Part shown: one piece after another, positions 37,223 through 46,863 of the stretch
How positions within the stretch are numbered: position 1 is the stretch's first letter
Layout: each line of letters starts with the position of its first letter
Source: Bradyrhizobium macuxiense
GTDB taxonomy: Bacteria > Pseudomonadota > Alphaproteobacteria > Rhizobiales > Xanthobacteraceae
Reading direction: 5' to 3'
NCBI RefSeq assembly: GCF_001542415.1
Contig: NZ_LNCU01000070.1
Coordinates: forward strand, 115,252-179,251
DNA: 64,000 bases
Translations under genes and position numbers: made by a program
The notes under the pieces: generated by a model
Databases searched by the model: none
What the model was told of the DNA's origin: nothing
Seen by the model: the letters and a program-made list of their open reading frames with translations, nothing else

Positions 37223-38113
37223 TTACGGCAGCAGCATACGCTGGCCGAGCAACCAGTAGAACCACGGTGGGCGGCCGAGGCGCTCAACAAACTCGTCAAC
37301 GGTTTCGGTACGATCGCGGCGGTTGAGGGCAAGTCCTGACGCGAGCACCCGCCACTGCGCTGGCGAAATAGTCGGCGGCGGTGCGGGTGTGAGGTTTGCC
37401 TTGAGTGCCTCGTCAGCTGAGCGGTGCGCATAAGGATGCGTGCCGGTCAGCGCCAGATAGGTCACCACCGCGAGAGAATAGACGTCGTCGCTTTCCGCTC
37501 GCGGCTCTCCCATCAGCATCTCTGGCGAGGCATATGCCGGTGTCAGCAGGCCGATCTGGTCGAGCATGGCCGTGGCCCTGTCGTATTGCGGCGAAACGTC
37601 GAGCATGAGCACTGTCCCAAAATCCAGAATTTTGATTTCGCCCGTCGAAGTTATGAAGATGTTGCCTGGTTTGAGGTCGCCATGGACGACACCTAGACGG
37701 TGCATGTGGGCGAGCGCCTGCCCGATATCACGGACGATCCGAAAGGCTAGCGAGGGTGACAGCGGCTGTCCCTGACGATCGATCAGGATCTGCGCTAGCG
37801 AGCGGCCCTTTAGAAGCTCCATGACCAGGTAGTGGTACTTGCCGTCGTAATCGGAATCGTAGATTTGTACCAGGTTCCGGTGCACACAGTTACGCAAAAG
37901 GCGAGCCTCGCGATGCAGCAGCTCGACAAATTTCTGGCGCATCTTCGAATGTGGGTGGATGACCTTCACTGCCACTTCGGGATTTTGTTCTCGCGCCCAC
38001 AGGCCGATCCGATCAATCGCTCGATAGACAGTACTGGTGCTACCCTCATTGATCACCTCTAGGAGGTCGAAACGACCGCCAAGCACGTATCCCAAGGGGG
38101 CAGCCGGATTCAC
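37223..38113 (-). CDS. T6SS-associated Ser/Thr protein kinase (PpkA-like)
   Basis: A 296-residue Hanks-type kinase. The Gly loop (NEGSTSTVY) is near 25-33 and the ATP lysine in VAVKVIHPH near 50. The catalytic loop HGDLKPGNIF carries Gly where most kinases have Arg (non-RD type). DFG follows near 170 and the SPE segment near 205. There is no C-terminal membrane span or sensor domain, unlike full PpkA. I chose the GTG at 38113 because GGAG lies 8 nt upstream. It lies downstream of tssM on the same strand. PpkA-type kinases phosphorylate Fha to trigger T6SS assembly, and the FHA protein encoded upstream is the expected partner. No PppA phosphatase is visible. Confidence 0.87.
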   Translation of the reverse strand: MNPAAPLGYVLGGRFDLLEVINEGSTSTVYRAIDRIGLWAREQNPEVAVKVIHPHSKMRQKFVELLHREARLLRNCVHRNLVQIYDSDYDGKYHYLVMELLKGRSLAQILIDRQGQPLSPSLAFRIVRDIGQALAHMHRLGVVHGDLKPGNIFITSTGEIKILDFGTVLMLDVSPQYDRATAMLDQIGLLTPAYASPEMLMGEPRAESDDVYSLAVVTYLALTGTHPYAHRSADEALKANLTPAPPPTISPAQWRVLASGLALNRRDRTETVDEFVERLGRPPWFYWLLGQRMLLP

Positions 38114-38363
38114 TGTGCAGCTCCAGGCAAGCAATCGACGATCGCATTGATATCGTCGGTTGCCTTTCGCATGAGAGGGCAATGCAGGATCATTTCGAAG
38201 CCGATGCTACATATCGACGACGTATGGTATGGCCGCTTGCGATCATCAGAAGGTGGAATTCTCTCGTCTCGGTAGACCCGAGCACGTGAGCCAACTTGCC
38301 GCTGGCAATGATTGCCCCCTAATATCTCCAAAAAGACTAGGAGAAGCTCCCACGGCGTTGCCG

Positions 38364-41300
38364 TCATAGATTATTCGGACAGCGGAACGAGCGAAGGACA
38401 TTCAAGCTGAACGGATTGCTTACACTTTCCGCGCGCAGTTCGTAGGCCGCATTGGGCCGCTCAGGTCTTCCGATCGTGATGGTGAAGCGATCAGAGGTGC
38501 CACGCGACGACAGCCGCGAGGCCCCTACAAGACGGAACAATGCCCAAGGACCTGAGCTCTCAATCTTCTCCTCGGCCCCATCCACGGCGGTGAGTGTGAT
38601 GGAGGCAGTGCTTGCTTCGGTTCGGGTCGGCCATTCGAGGTCGTAGGAGCGAGGCGCCTCGTGACGATAGACGATCTCCTTGCCATCCATGACGAAAGTC
38701 GCCCGCAGCAGATCGGAGGCGAGATAGACAGGCTTGATGCTGAATTTCACGGCCGGTGCGGAGCCGGAGCCGCTGAAAAACGCCTTCCGGATCTCCTGCG
38801 CGCGCTGGAATTGAGCCAGGGCATTCGCATGAATCGGCACCGCCGCGCCATCGATGGTCGCAGGCACGAGGCCGTTTCGGCCCTGGGCGACCAGCGGCGA
38901 CAGGTATCTCTGAAAAAAGTCATCGAGAACGCCGCCGGGTCGGAAAAAATCACTGAAGTCCTTCAGCGTTACGTCCTCGGTCGCTGTCGCATACATTGGA
39001 TAGCGCTGGAAGATCGCAGCCGCGCAGAGCGGGACGACTTCGCCGATCCAAACTGCGTTGACATAGTCGTGCGCCTGTTTGAGCAAGATGCTCCATGTCG
39101 CGAGCGCGATGTCGTTCATGATGGTGCGGACCAGCTCCGGCCGCAGCGCCGAATCAGCGCGCAAGGCGCCGAAGGAATCATTGTTTGGGTCTTTGGCACG
39201 CCGCTGGACGAGCTGCAATGCCGTCCGGCCAGGATCCGGCGCTGACGCGATGTTGGCCATTGCCGCGTAGAGGCCGCCGAACCGATCGCGGATTTGATCC
39301 ATGCCGGCCGGCTGTCCTGGGACTTCGGCTGTGGTCAGTTTGGCCAGAGGCCGGAACGCTTCGGTAATTCGTGTTCCTGGCCAAGGCGCATCACCGAATG
39401 CCGCAGAGAACACGGCAGACGCGGCAACACCGGTCTTGGCGCCGGTCAGCTCCCCGATTGGTGGCAGGTTTGTGTGGTCGCGTACCAGGGAAATGACCTG
39501 CAGCAGCGAGCTTTGTGAGCCGGCGAGCCCGCGCAGAATTACTGCTCCGCGTTGCATGTCGTCAAACTTGACGACACGAATGTTGTTTAGGGCGCTCGTC
39601 CAAATGCGAATATAGTCGTCAACATACCGATCAATGACCTTGAGTGCGAGCTGCTGCGTATCGGCCGCGTCCAAGGGACTACCGGCAAGGATCCAGTCGT
39701 CACTTTGCTCTTCTTTGATGATGGGCGGGAGGCGGTGCAGCAGAAAATCGAGGAACCCATCGCGCGTGAAGATGCCAGGGATGATGGCGCCTTTGCTCGA
39801 ATAGGAAGGGTCGTGCTGCATGATGGCGGGAGCGACAATCTGAGGAGCTCGCAGCTCAAGCTCGCCGGAGCCGAGCAGATTGACCAAGTCGATTGGTCGG
39901 AGGTAAGTGTTCTGCGCTGCCTCGCGCAACAGACGGATGTAGACCTGCTCGACCAGGGGGCGCTCCAACAGCCGCGAGCCGACCGCGATCACAAATTTCT
40001 GGTCGGCGGTGATGGGTTTCGGCAACAACTCAATTAGCCGTGCAAAATGCTCCTTAAGTTCACTCGCTGATGCCGTATCGAGTGCGAACGCCAGTGCGAC
40101 TTCGGTGAGCGCAGCCTGCTCGACCTTGTCGCGGTCGAAATGCCTCGGATTGCTCAGCATTAAATACGTGCGGAACGCTTCCTTGGCCTGGTCCAGCAAA
40201 GCATCGTTGCCGGCACGCAATAGCGCCTCAATGCGGGCAGCAAGCCTGCTGGCGAAAACCGGCAGCAGTCGGTCGATCAGGATATGGTCATAGGCTTCCT
40301 GCGCAGCCGGCGCCAGCGCGGGGGTCGCCGAGATGCCGAAGCCTTCAAGCCACGCATACCACGTTGCCTCGCCGGCAGCCTGCGGCAACCTGCGCGCGGC
40401 ATTAAGGACCGGCAAAAGCTTCTTGAGGTCCAGCGGTTCGCGGACTTCTTGGAGGTGCGCCTGCAACGTCTGTGCGGCGTTTCTGGTTTCAGCGATGCGC
40501 ACATCGCTTCGGGTGAAGGCACCGTACCACTGGGCCAATGCAGCCATCGCCAGCATGACCGCCGCGATATAGCCGCAGCCATGCACCAGCGCGAGCTTGT
40601 GTTCCAGTCTCACATTGCGACCGACCAGGCCCTGTTCAGTGAAGATCACGTCAGTCATCAGCCGCTTGATGAAAAACGCCTTTCCCGGCCCGATTGAAGA
40701 CAAGGGCGGCGCGGACGGCAGACCGAAACTGCGGCTGATCGCGCCCCTGACCCGCTCGATCGGCGTACCTTCCTGTCTGCCGCTGGTAAAGTAGACCCCG
40801 CGCAGCATCGGTCGTATCTCGAAGCGGCTCATCCGGAATACCTCGCTCACGAAGCCGGTGACCGCTGCCCGGATGCCCCAGAATTCCTTCGGAAACGCAT
40901 ACATGATTGCACGACGGCTGAGATTGCGTTCCGCCTGCATTCGAAAGGGCAGTTTGCTCTCGAGGCGCTCGGCAAGCTCCTCAATCTCAAGGGTTACGAC
41001 GTCACTGACGTGATCGCCCGCTGCATCGAGGAGGAAGGTCTTGCCCCAAACCTGAGCACGGCCTTCCTGGTCGAGATTGTCGAAATATTCAGAAAAGCCG
41101 GACAGGAGATCGCATTTGGTCACCAGAACATAGACCGGAATGCGCATGCCACACTTCTTCAGCAGTTCCTGTATCCGCGAACGAATTGAGCCGACGAGCC
41201 GCCGCCGCCGATCCTCGTCGCACAGCAAGAGATCAGATAGGCTGATTGCAACCAGGACCCCGTTGATCGGCCGTTGGCGCCGATGCGTGATGAGAAGATC

Positions 41301-41936
41301 AAGAAAGCCGTGCCAAGCCGCGCGATCGACCTCGGCATCCGTTTCCTGGGTCGTATAACGGCTTGCCGTATCGATAAAGACTGCTTCGTCGGTGAACCAC
41401 CAGTCGCAGTTTCGCGTGCCGCCGACGCCAGCGACCGGCTCGATGCCGAGTTGTTCGGCGAGCGGAAACTCAAGGCCCGAATTGCGCAGGATCGTCGTCT
41501 TGCCCGCGCCCGGTGGACCAATGATGATGTACCAGGGCAGTTCGAACAGATAGCTTGGGCCCCGCTTGCCGGCGAACACCGTGTCGCGCAGGACTTTGAG
41601 CGCACCCTCGAAGCGCTTACGGATCAGTTCGACCTCCTCCCGACTACGATCACTGGAGCTTGAGATGAGGCCTTCGCTCTCCATGAGCGACTTAATGACG
41701 CGCCGATTGGCGCGTCGCGCCAGCCAGTGTCGGACAAGGATGACGAACATCATCGCCAGGAAAACGCCGACGATTGTGCCGGCGCGCACGGTAACCGACT
41801 GGAGTGGATGTCGATCGAAGAGGTCGAGATAAGGTCCGCCGAACCAAATGAGCAAGCCGATCGCTGCCGAGCCGATCAGCGTCATGATGCCACGAACCGA
41901 GAACAGTGCCGCGAAATGCGCGCCGAACACCTGCAC
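38364..41936 (-). CDS. tssM: TssM (IcmF), T6SS membrane-complex ATPase
   Basis: A 1190-residue inner-membrane protein. Two spans are at the N-terminus (ALFSVRGIMTLIGSAAIGLL and TIVGVFLAMMFVILVRHWL). The cytoplasmic NTPase domain has Walker A (GPPGAGKTT, about 140-148), and a third span is near 460 (CGYIAAVMLAMAALAQWY). A long periplasmic part carries the IcmF-related domain, and a C-terminal beta-rich domain that contacts TssJ ends near FRCPNNL. Length is normal (1100-1200). It forms the envelope channel with TssJ and TssL. Only 7 nt separate it from tssL upstream. It appears functional and belongs to the NifA-promoted operon. Confidence 0.96.
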   Translation of the reverse strand: MQVFGAHFAALFSVRGIMTLIGSAAIGLLIWFGGPYLDLFDRHPLQSVTVRAGTIVGVFLAMMFVILVRHWLARRANRRVIKSLMESEGLISSSSDRSREEVELIRKRFEGALKVLRDTVFAGKRGPSYLFELPWYIIIGPPGAGKTTILRNSGLEFPLAEQLGIEPVAGVGGTRNCDWWFTDEAVFIDTASRYTTQETDAEVDRAAWHGFLDLLITHRRQRPINGVLVAISLSDLLLCDEDRRRRLVGSIRSRIQELLKKCGMRIPVYVLVTKCDLLSGFSEYFDNLDQEGRAQVWGKTFLLDAAGDHVSDVVTLEIEELAERLESKLPFRMQAERNLSRRAIMYAFPKEFWGIRAAVTGFVSEVFRMSRFEIRPMLRGVYFTSGRQEGTPIERVRGAISRSFGLPSAPPLSSIGPGKAFFIKRLMTDVIFTEQGLVGRNVRLEHKLALVHGCGYIAAVMLAMAALAQWYGAFTRSDVRIAETRNAAQTLQAHLQEVREPLDLKKLLPVLNAARRLPQAAGEATWYAWLEGFGISATPALAPAAQEAYDHILIDRLLPVFASRLAARIEALLRAGNDALLDQAKEAFRTYLMLSNPRHFDRDKVEQAALTEVALAFALDTASASELKEHFARLIELLPKPITADQKFVIAVGSRLLERPLVEQVYIRLLREAAQNTYLRPIDLVNLLGSGELELRAPQIVAPAIMQHDPSYSSKGAIIPGIFTRDGFLDFLLHRLPPIIKEEQSDDWILAGSPLDAADTQQLALKVIDRYVDDYIRIWTSALNNIRVVKFDDMQRGAVILRGLAGSQSSLLQVISLVRDHTNLPPIGELTGAKTGVAASAVFSAAFGDAPWPGTRITEAFRPLAKLTTAEVPGQPAGMDQIRDRFGGLYAAMANIASAPDPGRTALQLVQRRAKDPNNDSFGALRADSALRPELVRTIMNDIALATWSILLKQAHDYVNAVWIGEVVPLCAAAIFQRYPMYATATEDVTLKDFSDFFRPGGVLDDFFQRYLSPLVAQGRNGLVPATIDGAAVPIHANALAQFQRAQEIRKAFFSGSGSAPAVKFSIKPVYLASDLLRATFVMDGKEIVYRHEAPRSYDLEWPTRTEASTASITLTAVDGAEEKIESSGPWALFRLVGASRLSSRGTSDRFTITIGRPERPNAAYELRAESVSNPFSLNVLRSFRCPNNL

Positions 41937-41943
41937 CCTCCCC

Positions 41944-42819
41944 TTACCGCGGCCCGGAGCGGCCGATCAGGTCAAGCAACTGCTCGACGGGTGCCAGCTC
42001 TCCAGAGAGGCTCCACCAAAAAAAGCCGTAGCCGATGAGGACCGTAAGGGCAGCAGCCGTGAAGACGATCCTCAATGGCACGTAACTGCGCACGCGCGCA
42101 CGCGCACCGATGCCGCGCCATTGGCTCGATAGCTCGGCGGGCGGTGCAGTCGTATGGTCCCGCAAGCGACGCTCAACCTCACAGCGCAAGTCTTCGAGTA
42201 GCTCGCGGCCGCCTTCCGCCACGCGATATTTGCCTTCAAAGCCCATCAACAGACAAACATTGATGAGCTTAAGCAAGGCGAGGTATTTGGCTGGCTCCGC
42301 CTGGATGTGCTCGAGAATCTGAAAGACCTTCTCGCCGCCCCAGGTCTCGTTATGGAACTGGTTGAGCAGGCTATTGTCACTCCAGGCACTTTCAGCGCCC
42401 CAGCGCGTCGTCATCACGGCCTCGTCGATTAGCGCGCATATCACGTAACGGGCGGCTGTCACATCGCTCGCCTGATGCTTGATGGCTCGCTCTTCGAAGC
42501 GCCGGATTTGCTCGATAATTCCGCGATGCAGCGCGCCGATATCGGCATCGTTGACGAAGCGAAGCTGCGCGACGACCAAAAGGAGTGGTGCCGCGGCCGC
42601 GACCAACGTGTCTTCCACGGCCTTTGGCTCGAGGAGACCGAGGGGCACGATTTCGGCATGGCCGACTGCCGCGCCTCCACCGGCGTCAGATGTAGGCACC
42701 GGCGCATAAGGGACCGTCGCGGCAACGACCTTCGGAGAAACGCGACCGGAAGATTGCTCGGCTCGATCGTCTCGGATTGGGCCAACTGGCCTGCGTCCAA
42801 TCACCGTCGGCTCGTCCAT
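41944..42819 (-). CDS. tssL: TssL (DotU-type), T6SS membrane-complex subunit
   Basis: A 291-residue inner-membrane protein with the DotU cytoplasmic helical domain (ARYVICALIDEAVMTTRWG, then WGGEKVFQILEHIQAEPAKY) and one C-terminal membrane span (FTAAALTVLIGYGFFWWSL). It lacks a peptidoglycan-binding OmpA domain, so anchoring to the wall must come from another protein. The ATG at 42819 is used; a GTG at 42837 would overlap the end of tssK. It sits between tssK and tssM as in other T6SS loci. Confidence 0.93.
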   Translation of the reverse strand: MDEPTVIGRRPVGPIRDDRAEQSSGRVSPKVVAATVPYAPVPTSDAGGGAAVGHAEIVPLGLLEPKAVEDTLVAAAAPLLLVVAQLRFVNDADIGALHRGIIEQIRRFEERAIKHQASDVTAARYVICALIDEAVMTTRWGAESAWSDNSLLNQFHNETWGGEKVFQILEHIQAEPAKYLALLKLINVCLLMGFEGKYRVAEGGRELLEDLRCEVERRLRDHTTAPPAELSSQWRGIGARARVRSYVPLRIVFTAAALTVLIGYGFFWWSLSGELAPVEQLLDLIGRSGPR

Positions 42820-42833
42820 GTGTTTAGGCCCCG

Positions 42834-44174
42834 TCACGCGCGCTTCCCGCGGATGGCCCAGAATTCGAGATGCAGATCCGAGTAGCCGCCGCTGACATGG
42901 AACGCAAAGGCCACCGCGCGCGGCAAGATGCGCCACAACTCTACCGACTGGTCCAGCTCGAAATAGACGGCATCCTGGATGTAAGGCAATTCGCGAGGCG
43001 CCACAGCCAGGGCGCGGATCGGAATACCGGGGAGCTGAAGATTGACGAGATCACGAATCCGCTCAACCGATCCTACCTTGATCTGGGCGGGGAGCTGTTG
43101 GCGCAACGTCTCGGTCGGAACGCTAGCCACGGCGACGAGAACGAAGCGAGCGTCCTGGAATAACGTGCGATCGGTAATGACGCCGATCATGATGCCATAC
43201 CCGCGATCCTGCAACGGGAGCGATATTGCGGCGCTCTGTATCACGACGGACAACATCTTGCGCAGGATGTCAGCGAGAGGCGTGAAGCTGCTCTCTAGAT
43301 CCTCATGCCGATAGGCATGGATATTCTGCGGTTTACGGCGGTCGCCAACCAAGCTCGACAGCTGGCCTGCGAGGCCAAGCAGCGAGCGGAAGAGCGTTTC
43401 AGGATGATGCCCGCGTGTTGCTGCGAAGTGGTCGAAAACGGCTTCGGCGCCGTTCACGATGGACAAGGTGACAAGATCAATCAGTCCTCCTGCATCTGCG
43501 GTCGCGCGCGACGGATCGGCACGCGCGGCAAGCGCCTCAGCGCGCGTCCGTAACATCGATCTGATCTCGTTCAACAGCGCGATGAGCGGTTGGACGGCAT
43601 GAACATCGATCGTCGGCGGAACGTAAGTGTCTGACAATGTGATCGCGCCCGCCGAATCGACGTCGTGAATGCGACCAATAGGCAGCGTGATCAGGTCACC
43701 TTGGTCCTCGCCTTCGAAAACAAGATGTGCTGTCAACGGAGCAACGCTGATATCGACCGGAGCCTTCCCCGGCGTGCTCGCATTGCGGACCCGCAAGACC
43801 TCCTGGCCGTGACGGCGCGCAGGTGTATCCTCCGAATATAGGTCGCTGCCGCTATGCCGGCGTCGGGCCACGGCGATCTTGACCAGCAGGTTCTTCGCCG
43901 CCGGCGGAGGGATTCGTCCACCCGGAAGCTGCGCATATTCCGGCAAGCAAAGCGCCGTGCCGTCGGGTAGAATGGCGTCAAGTTCGGTAACGGCAAGTTG
44001 CCCAAGCGCCATAAGACTACGATCAAAGGCACATCTGCGAATGCCCCAGCCATAGCCGATTAGACCCGCAACGCGGTTCTCGACCAATTGCTCGATCCAG
44101 CGATCATATTGCTGCAAGTGTTGCGGCCGCACCAACATGCCTTCCGACCAGATTGGTTTGCTCGTCACAGACAT
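42834..44174 (-). CDS. tssK: TssK, T6SS baseplate subunit
   Basis: A 446-residue trimeric baseplate protein linking the baseplate to the TssJLM membrane complex. It opens with the family hallmark IWSEGMLVRPQHLQQYDRWIE and later has FRSLLGLAGQLSSLV and the C-terminal QLPGIPIRALAVAPRELPYI and YFELDQSVELWR, which form the membrane-complex binding head. Length is typical (440-450). It follows tssJ by about 77 nt and touches tssL downstream. Confidence 0.96.
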   Translation of the reverse strand: MSVTSKPIWSEGMLVRPQHLQQYDRWIEQLVENRVAGLIGYGWGIRRCAFDRSLMALGQLAVTELDAILPDGTALCLPEYAQLPGGRIPPPAAKNLLVKIAVARRRHSGSDLYSEDTPARRHGQEVLRVRNASTPGKAPVDISVAPLTAHLVFEGEDQGDLITLPIGRIHDVDSAGAITLSDTYVPPTIDVHAVQPLIALLNEIRSMLRTRAEALAARADPSRATADAGGLIDLVTLSIVNGAEAVFDHFAATRGHHPETLFRSLLGLAGQLSSLVGDRRKPQNIHAYRHEDLESSFTPLADILRKMLSVVIQSAAISLPLQDRGYGIMIGVITDRTLFQDARFVLVAVASVPTETLRQQLPAQIKVGSVERIRDLVNLQLPGIPIRALAVAPRELPYIQDAVYFELDQSVELWRILPRAVAFAFHVSGGYSDLHLEFWAIRGKRA

Positions 44175-44251
44175 TGCTTAAGCCGCCTGCTCGTTGGTTC
44201 CTGTAAAAGATGCTTCCGCCAGGCGAACTGCCGCCACCGCAACAGACAGGG

Positions 44252-44758
44252 TCATAAAATCTTCCACCAGTTACGGCTGGCCTCCTCCTCAATGTTGATC
44301 GCTTGCGCCGTAAGTTTCACGAAGATCCTGTTGTCGCGGTCGGGTTTGATTTCGGCAATCGAGCGCCATTGCGCATCGTCACCCATGCGAAAACCGGCGA
44401 TCACGCCGATATTTCGAGTCTCGAGCGGCGTGTTGCGCTCAAAATCGACTGTGCCGCCTGGCATCAGTTCGATCTCCCGCTTAGCCACCAGGTCGGGGCC
44501 GAGGCGTTTGGCGTCATTATCAAACAGTTCAAAAAACTGCGCCTGGGTAAAACTGGTCGCCGACTTCAGCTCATAGATGCGAACGACGATCGGCGACGGC
44601 TTGCCGTGTGCATTTGGATTGACCAGCTGATCGGCCTGGATCACGAACTTGATTGGCGTGGTCTTCAGGCTCTTGTCAGTCGAACAACTGACCATGGCGA
44701 CGACCACCAGAAACACACCGCTAACGGCGGACAAGGGATGACGTTTTTTTGTCGACAT
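44252..44758 (-). CDS. tssJ: TssJ, T6SS outer-membrane lipoprotein
   Basis: A 168-residue lipoprotein. The signal peptide (KKRHPLSAVSGVFLVVVAMV) ends in lipobox VSC-S, giving an acylated cysteine near residue 25. The mature part is the transthyretin-like beta sandwich of TssJ (IKFVIQADQLVNPNAHGKPS, then VVRIYELKSATSFTQAQFFEL) that binds the periplasmic end of TssM. The start at 44758 is set by the signal peptide; it overlaps the end of the FHA gene by 38 nt, so the two are coupled. Confidence 0.93.
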   Translation of the reverse strand: MSTKKRHPLSAVSGVFLVVVAMVSCSTDKSLKTTPIKFVIQADQLVNPNAHGKPSPIVVRIYELKSATSFTQAQFFELFDNDAKRLGPDLVAKREIELMPGGTVDFERNTPLETRNIGVIAGFRMGDDAQWRSIAEIKPDRDNRIFVKLTAQAINIEEEASRNWWKIL

Positions 44759-46463
44759 CAGTCGTCTTCCCTTCATCCTCGTCCATGGTCGAAAGCTGCG
44801 AGTCGTAGCTTCGGGCAAACTCTTCCGCGATATAGGTCCGCGCCGTCCGATCAATGTCGTTGACCATCGATGCATGCAGTTCGACAAATCGGTCCCATAG
44901 CTTGGCCTTACTGATGTGAGCGCCGAAATGCCCGCCATTTGTGCCGTCGCTTTCGATCCGCTGAGGACTCATATGGGTAAGCAGGTTGCTGACCGTCCCC
45001 CGCATCGCCGCTATGGCTGCGGCCTCATGCGCCTTGATGTCGTCAAAGCCTTCGCGCACCGACCGGGACAGCAGAAGGGACCCATCCTTCGCGATCGCGG
45101 CGCACAGAGCGTCATCATTGTTCTTGATCAACCTGAATGCATTGTCGTTGTCAGCGCGTATCCGCGTCGACTTGATGTCGCACTCACTCCTGATCTTGGT
45201 CCATGCCGTCAGGATCGAATGCAGGCCACTCGCCATTTCGGCGATCGCGCGACCAAGTTCGGCCAGGAACTCCCGGCGTTGCGCCGGTGGCACAAGGTCC
45301 GAGTTGAGCCCGAGGGCATTCCAGAACCCCTGCAGTTCGTCCGCCGAGGGCAGATGCGGAGTCGTGACGGCTCCTGAGTCGCTCAGCTCTGCAGCACCAG
45401 CGGGTCGCTGCGCAGCAGGCTCGCTCTGGCCTGCCAAACGCTCAAGCTCCTCCTCTGCAGGCCGCGGTACCAATGGGTTCGCAACTTGCAATGTCGCGAG
45501 ATCATTGCCGAGATCGGCATCGAGCCGCTCTTGGACAAGCTCGCGCGTCTCGTTCGTGGCTTCGAAGCAAAGATTCGCTCGTGGCGGAACAGGCGACACT
45601 TCGCGCGAGGCTTCTGCCGGCAGCAGATCCATAAGGTCGAGATCATCAGGAATGAGTGGCGCGAGCGAGCGAGCCAACGGAGCACCATGACCACGTAAAA
45701 CCGCCGACGGCAACCGATACGATTGTCCGACAAGTGGGGACTCTGGTTTGTTCGACGGCACATGCGAGGACAGCCTCTCCGTGACGCCTCCGCCTGGTCG
45801 TGGTGGAAGCAGGTGCGTCGGCAGACCTAAATCGACAGCGCCTGCCTTGTTGATGAAGGTGTCATCTCCAAGCAGGCACGATCGAGGGGCGCTCGCCTGT
45901 GGTGAAGGGGCGGCCTTGGGTGCCTCTTGTGCCGCCGAAAAGGAGCATGACCGGCGGCTGCCAATCGCCAGCAACGGATCGCGTTGAAGGTCCTCATCAC
46001 TTGTCAAGTGTCCGACATGCTGAAGAGGTGCCTTGAGGCGCTCCTCGGCAAGCGACGGCGAGCGCAGTGCCCGCGTTGCACCGCCAAGGCACACGGCATT
46101 CGAGCCGATCAACCCCAGCCGTTGACGTTCCTCGGCAGGATCGTTCTCGATCACGACCGAGATGATATAGCTCGCCATATAGAGCGTGTCGCCATCGGCC
46201 AACGGCGCCGCATTGGCGCGGCCCAGCGGCGTGTCCACGGTGTTGATATAGACGCCATTTGTGCTCGTATCGGTGACCGTGAAGCCGATCCCATTGAATG
46301 CGATCAATGCGTGGTTTGCCGACAGCGTGTTGGTTGGATCAGGAAGCTGCCACGTGCAGCCGAGCCCGCGTCCCAGGGACCCGCCTTCCGGTCCAAACAC
46401 CTGTCTTGCATTACGGCCCAAGGGCTCGGCGCTCTCTCCGACGACTCCGAGTATGAGATGCAT
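44721..46463 (-). CDS. tagH: TagH/Fha-type FHA-domain protein of the T6SS
   Basis: A 580-residue cytoplasmic protein. An N-terminal FHA phosphothreonine-binding domain (about 25-100: GGSLGRGLGCTWQLPD, NHALIAF, TDTSTNGVYIN) has the key GR, S/N-H and TNG residues. It is followed by a long proline-rich linker and the C-terminal TagH/ImpI domain (about 385-570). FHA proteins are activated by the PpkA-type kinase and gate T6SS assembly; a kinase gene lies at the end of this cluster. It is the first gene of the NifA/sigma54-promoted operon, with a leader of about 275 nt. A decayed copy of its 5' end lies at 33.3-33.6 kb. Confidence 0.9.
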   Translation of the reverse strand: MHLILGVVGESAEPLGRNARQVFGPEGGSLGRGLGCTWQLPDPTNTLSANHALIAFNGIGFTVTDTSTNGVYINTVDTPLGRANAAPLADGDTLYMASYIISVVIENDPAEERQRLGLIGSNAVCLGGATRALRSPSLAEERLKAPLQHVGHLTSDEDLQRDPLLAIGSRRSCSFSAAQEAPKAAPSPQASAPRSCLLGDDTFINKAGAVDLGLPTHLLPPRPGGGVTERLSSHVPSNKPESPLVGQSYRLPSAVLRGHGAPLARSLAPLIPDDLDLMDLLPAEASREVSPVPPRANLCFEATNETRELVQERLDADLGNDLATLQVANPLVPRPAEEELERLAGQSEPAAQRPAGAAELSDSGAVTTPHLPSADELQGFWNALGLNSDLVPPAQRREFLAELGRAIAEMASGLHSILTAWTKIRSECDIKSTRIRADNDNAFRLIKNNDDALCAAIAKDGSLLLSRSVREGFDDIKAHEAAAIAAMRGTVSNLLTHMSPQRIESDGTNGGHFGAHISKAKLWDRFVELHASMVNDIDRTARTYIAEEFARSYDSQLSTMDEDEGKTTDVDKKTSSLVRR

Positions 46464-46747
46464 CTCACACCTTCAGCCTTGCTCATCAGCACGGTCGTAT
46501 CCGAGCGTCGCATGAACGTTGCCTGCGGCGGGGCATCGTCCCCCGCTCTGCGCCATTGTTGAAAGCCGATCAACCGACTGATGCGTCTGTTGCGAAGCGA
46601 ACGGGGCTCTTTCCGTGCACGCAAAGCCCATGCCGGGACGCGCTGGCATTCTCTCTCCGGAACGAGGCGCTACGGCCAAGGCAAGGAGAGCATCGCTCGT
46701 CTTAGGCATCTACGTGCACCAGCCACTCAGTGTTGCGGCATCTCAAT

Positions 46748-46764
46748 AGCAACGCTCGTGCCAG
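46748..46764 (-). promoter_or_regulatory. Sigma54 (-24/-12) promoter of the main T6SS operon
   Basis: On the minus strand CTGGCACGAGCGTTGCT is a full match to TGGCACG-N4-TTGCW (GG-N10-GC). Transcription would start near 46738 and run into tagH-tssJ-tssK-tssL-tssM. Confidence 0.85.
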
Positions 46765-46818
46765 CAGGTTAAGCTACTGATTAGGTTTTTGAATATTGAG
46801 ACTCCAAAAGACGGAAGG

Positions 46819-46834
46819 TGTTCTCAAGCTAACA
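46819..46834 (-). promoter_or_regulatory. NifA upstream activator site 1
   Basis: TGTTCTCAAGCTAACA (plus strand) fits TGT-N10-ACA and lies about 77 nt upstream of the -12 element at its centre. It pairs with a second site 29 nt further upstream. Confidence 0.75.
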
Positions 46835-46847
46835 AAGACAGCATCGT

Positions 46848-46863
46848 TGTCGGATGCCGGACA
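46848..46863 (-). promoter_or_regulatory. NifA upstream activator site 2
   Basis: TGTCGGATGCCGGACA (plus strand) fits TGT-N10-ACA, centred about 106 nt upstream of the -12 element. It is nearly the same sequence as the site at 33963. Confidence 0.75.

Noticed and set aside
38110..38367. 85-codon minus-strand frame starting at the tssM stop (possible tagF)
   Set aside because: The overlap with tssM is suggestive, but the sequence has no TagF features and its second half looks random; at most a relic.
46473..46709. 78-codon minus-strand frame in the leader of the T6SS operon
   Set aside because: No ribosome site or protein-like features; it is not kept in the duplicated copy at 33.6-33.8 kb.
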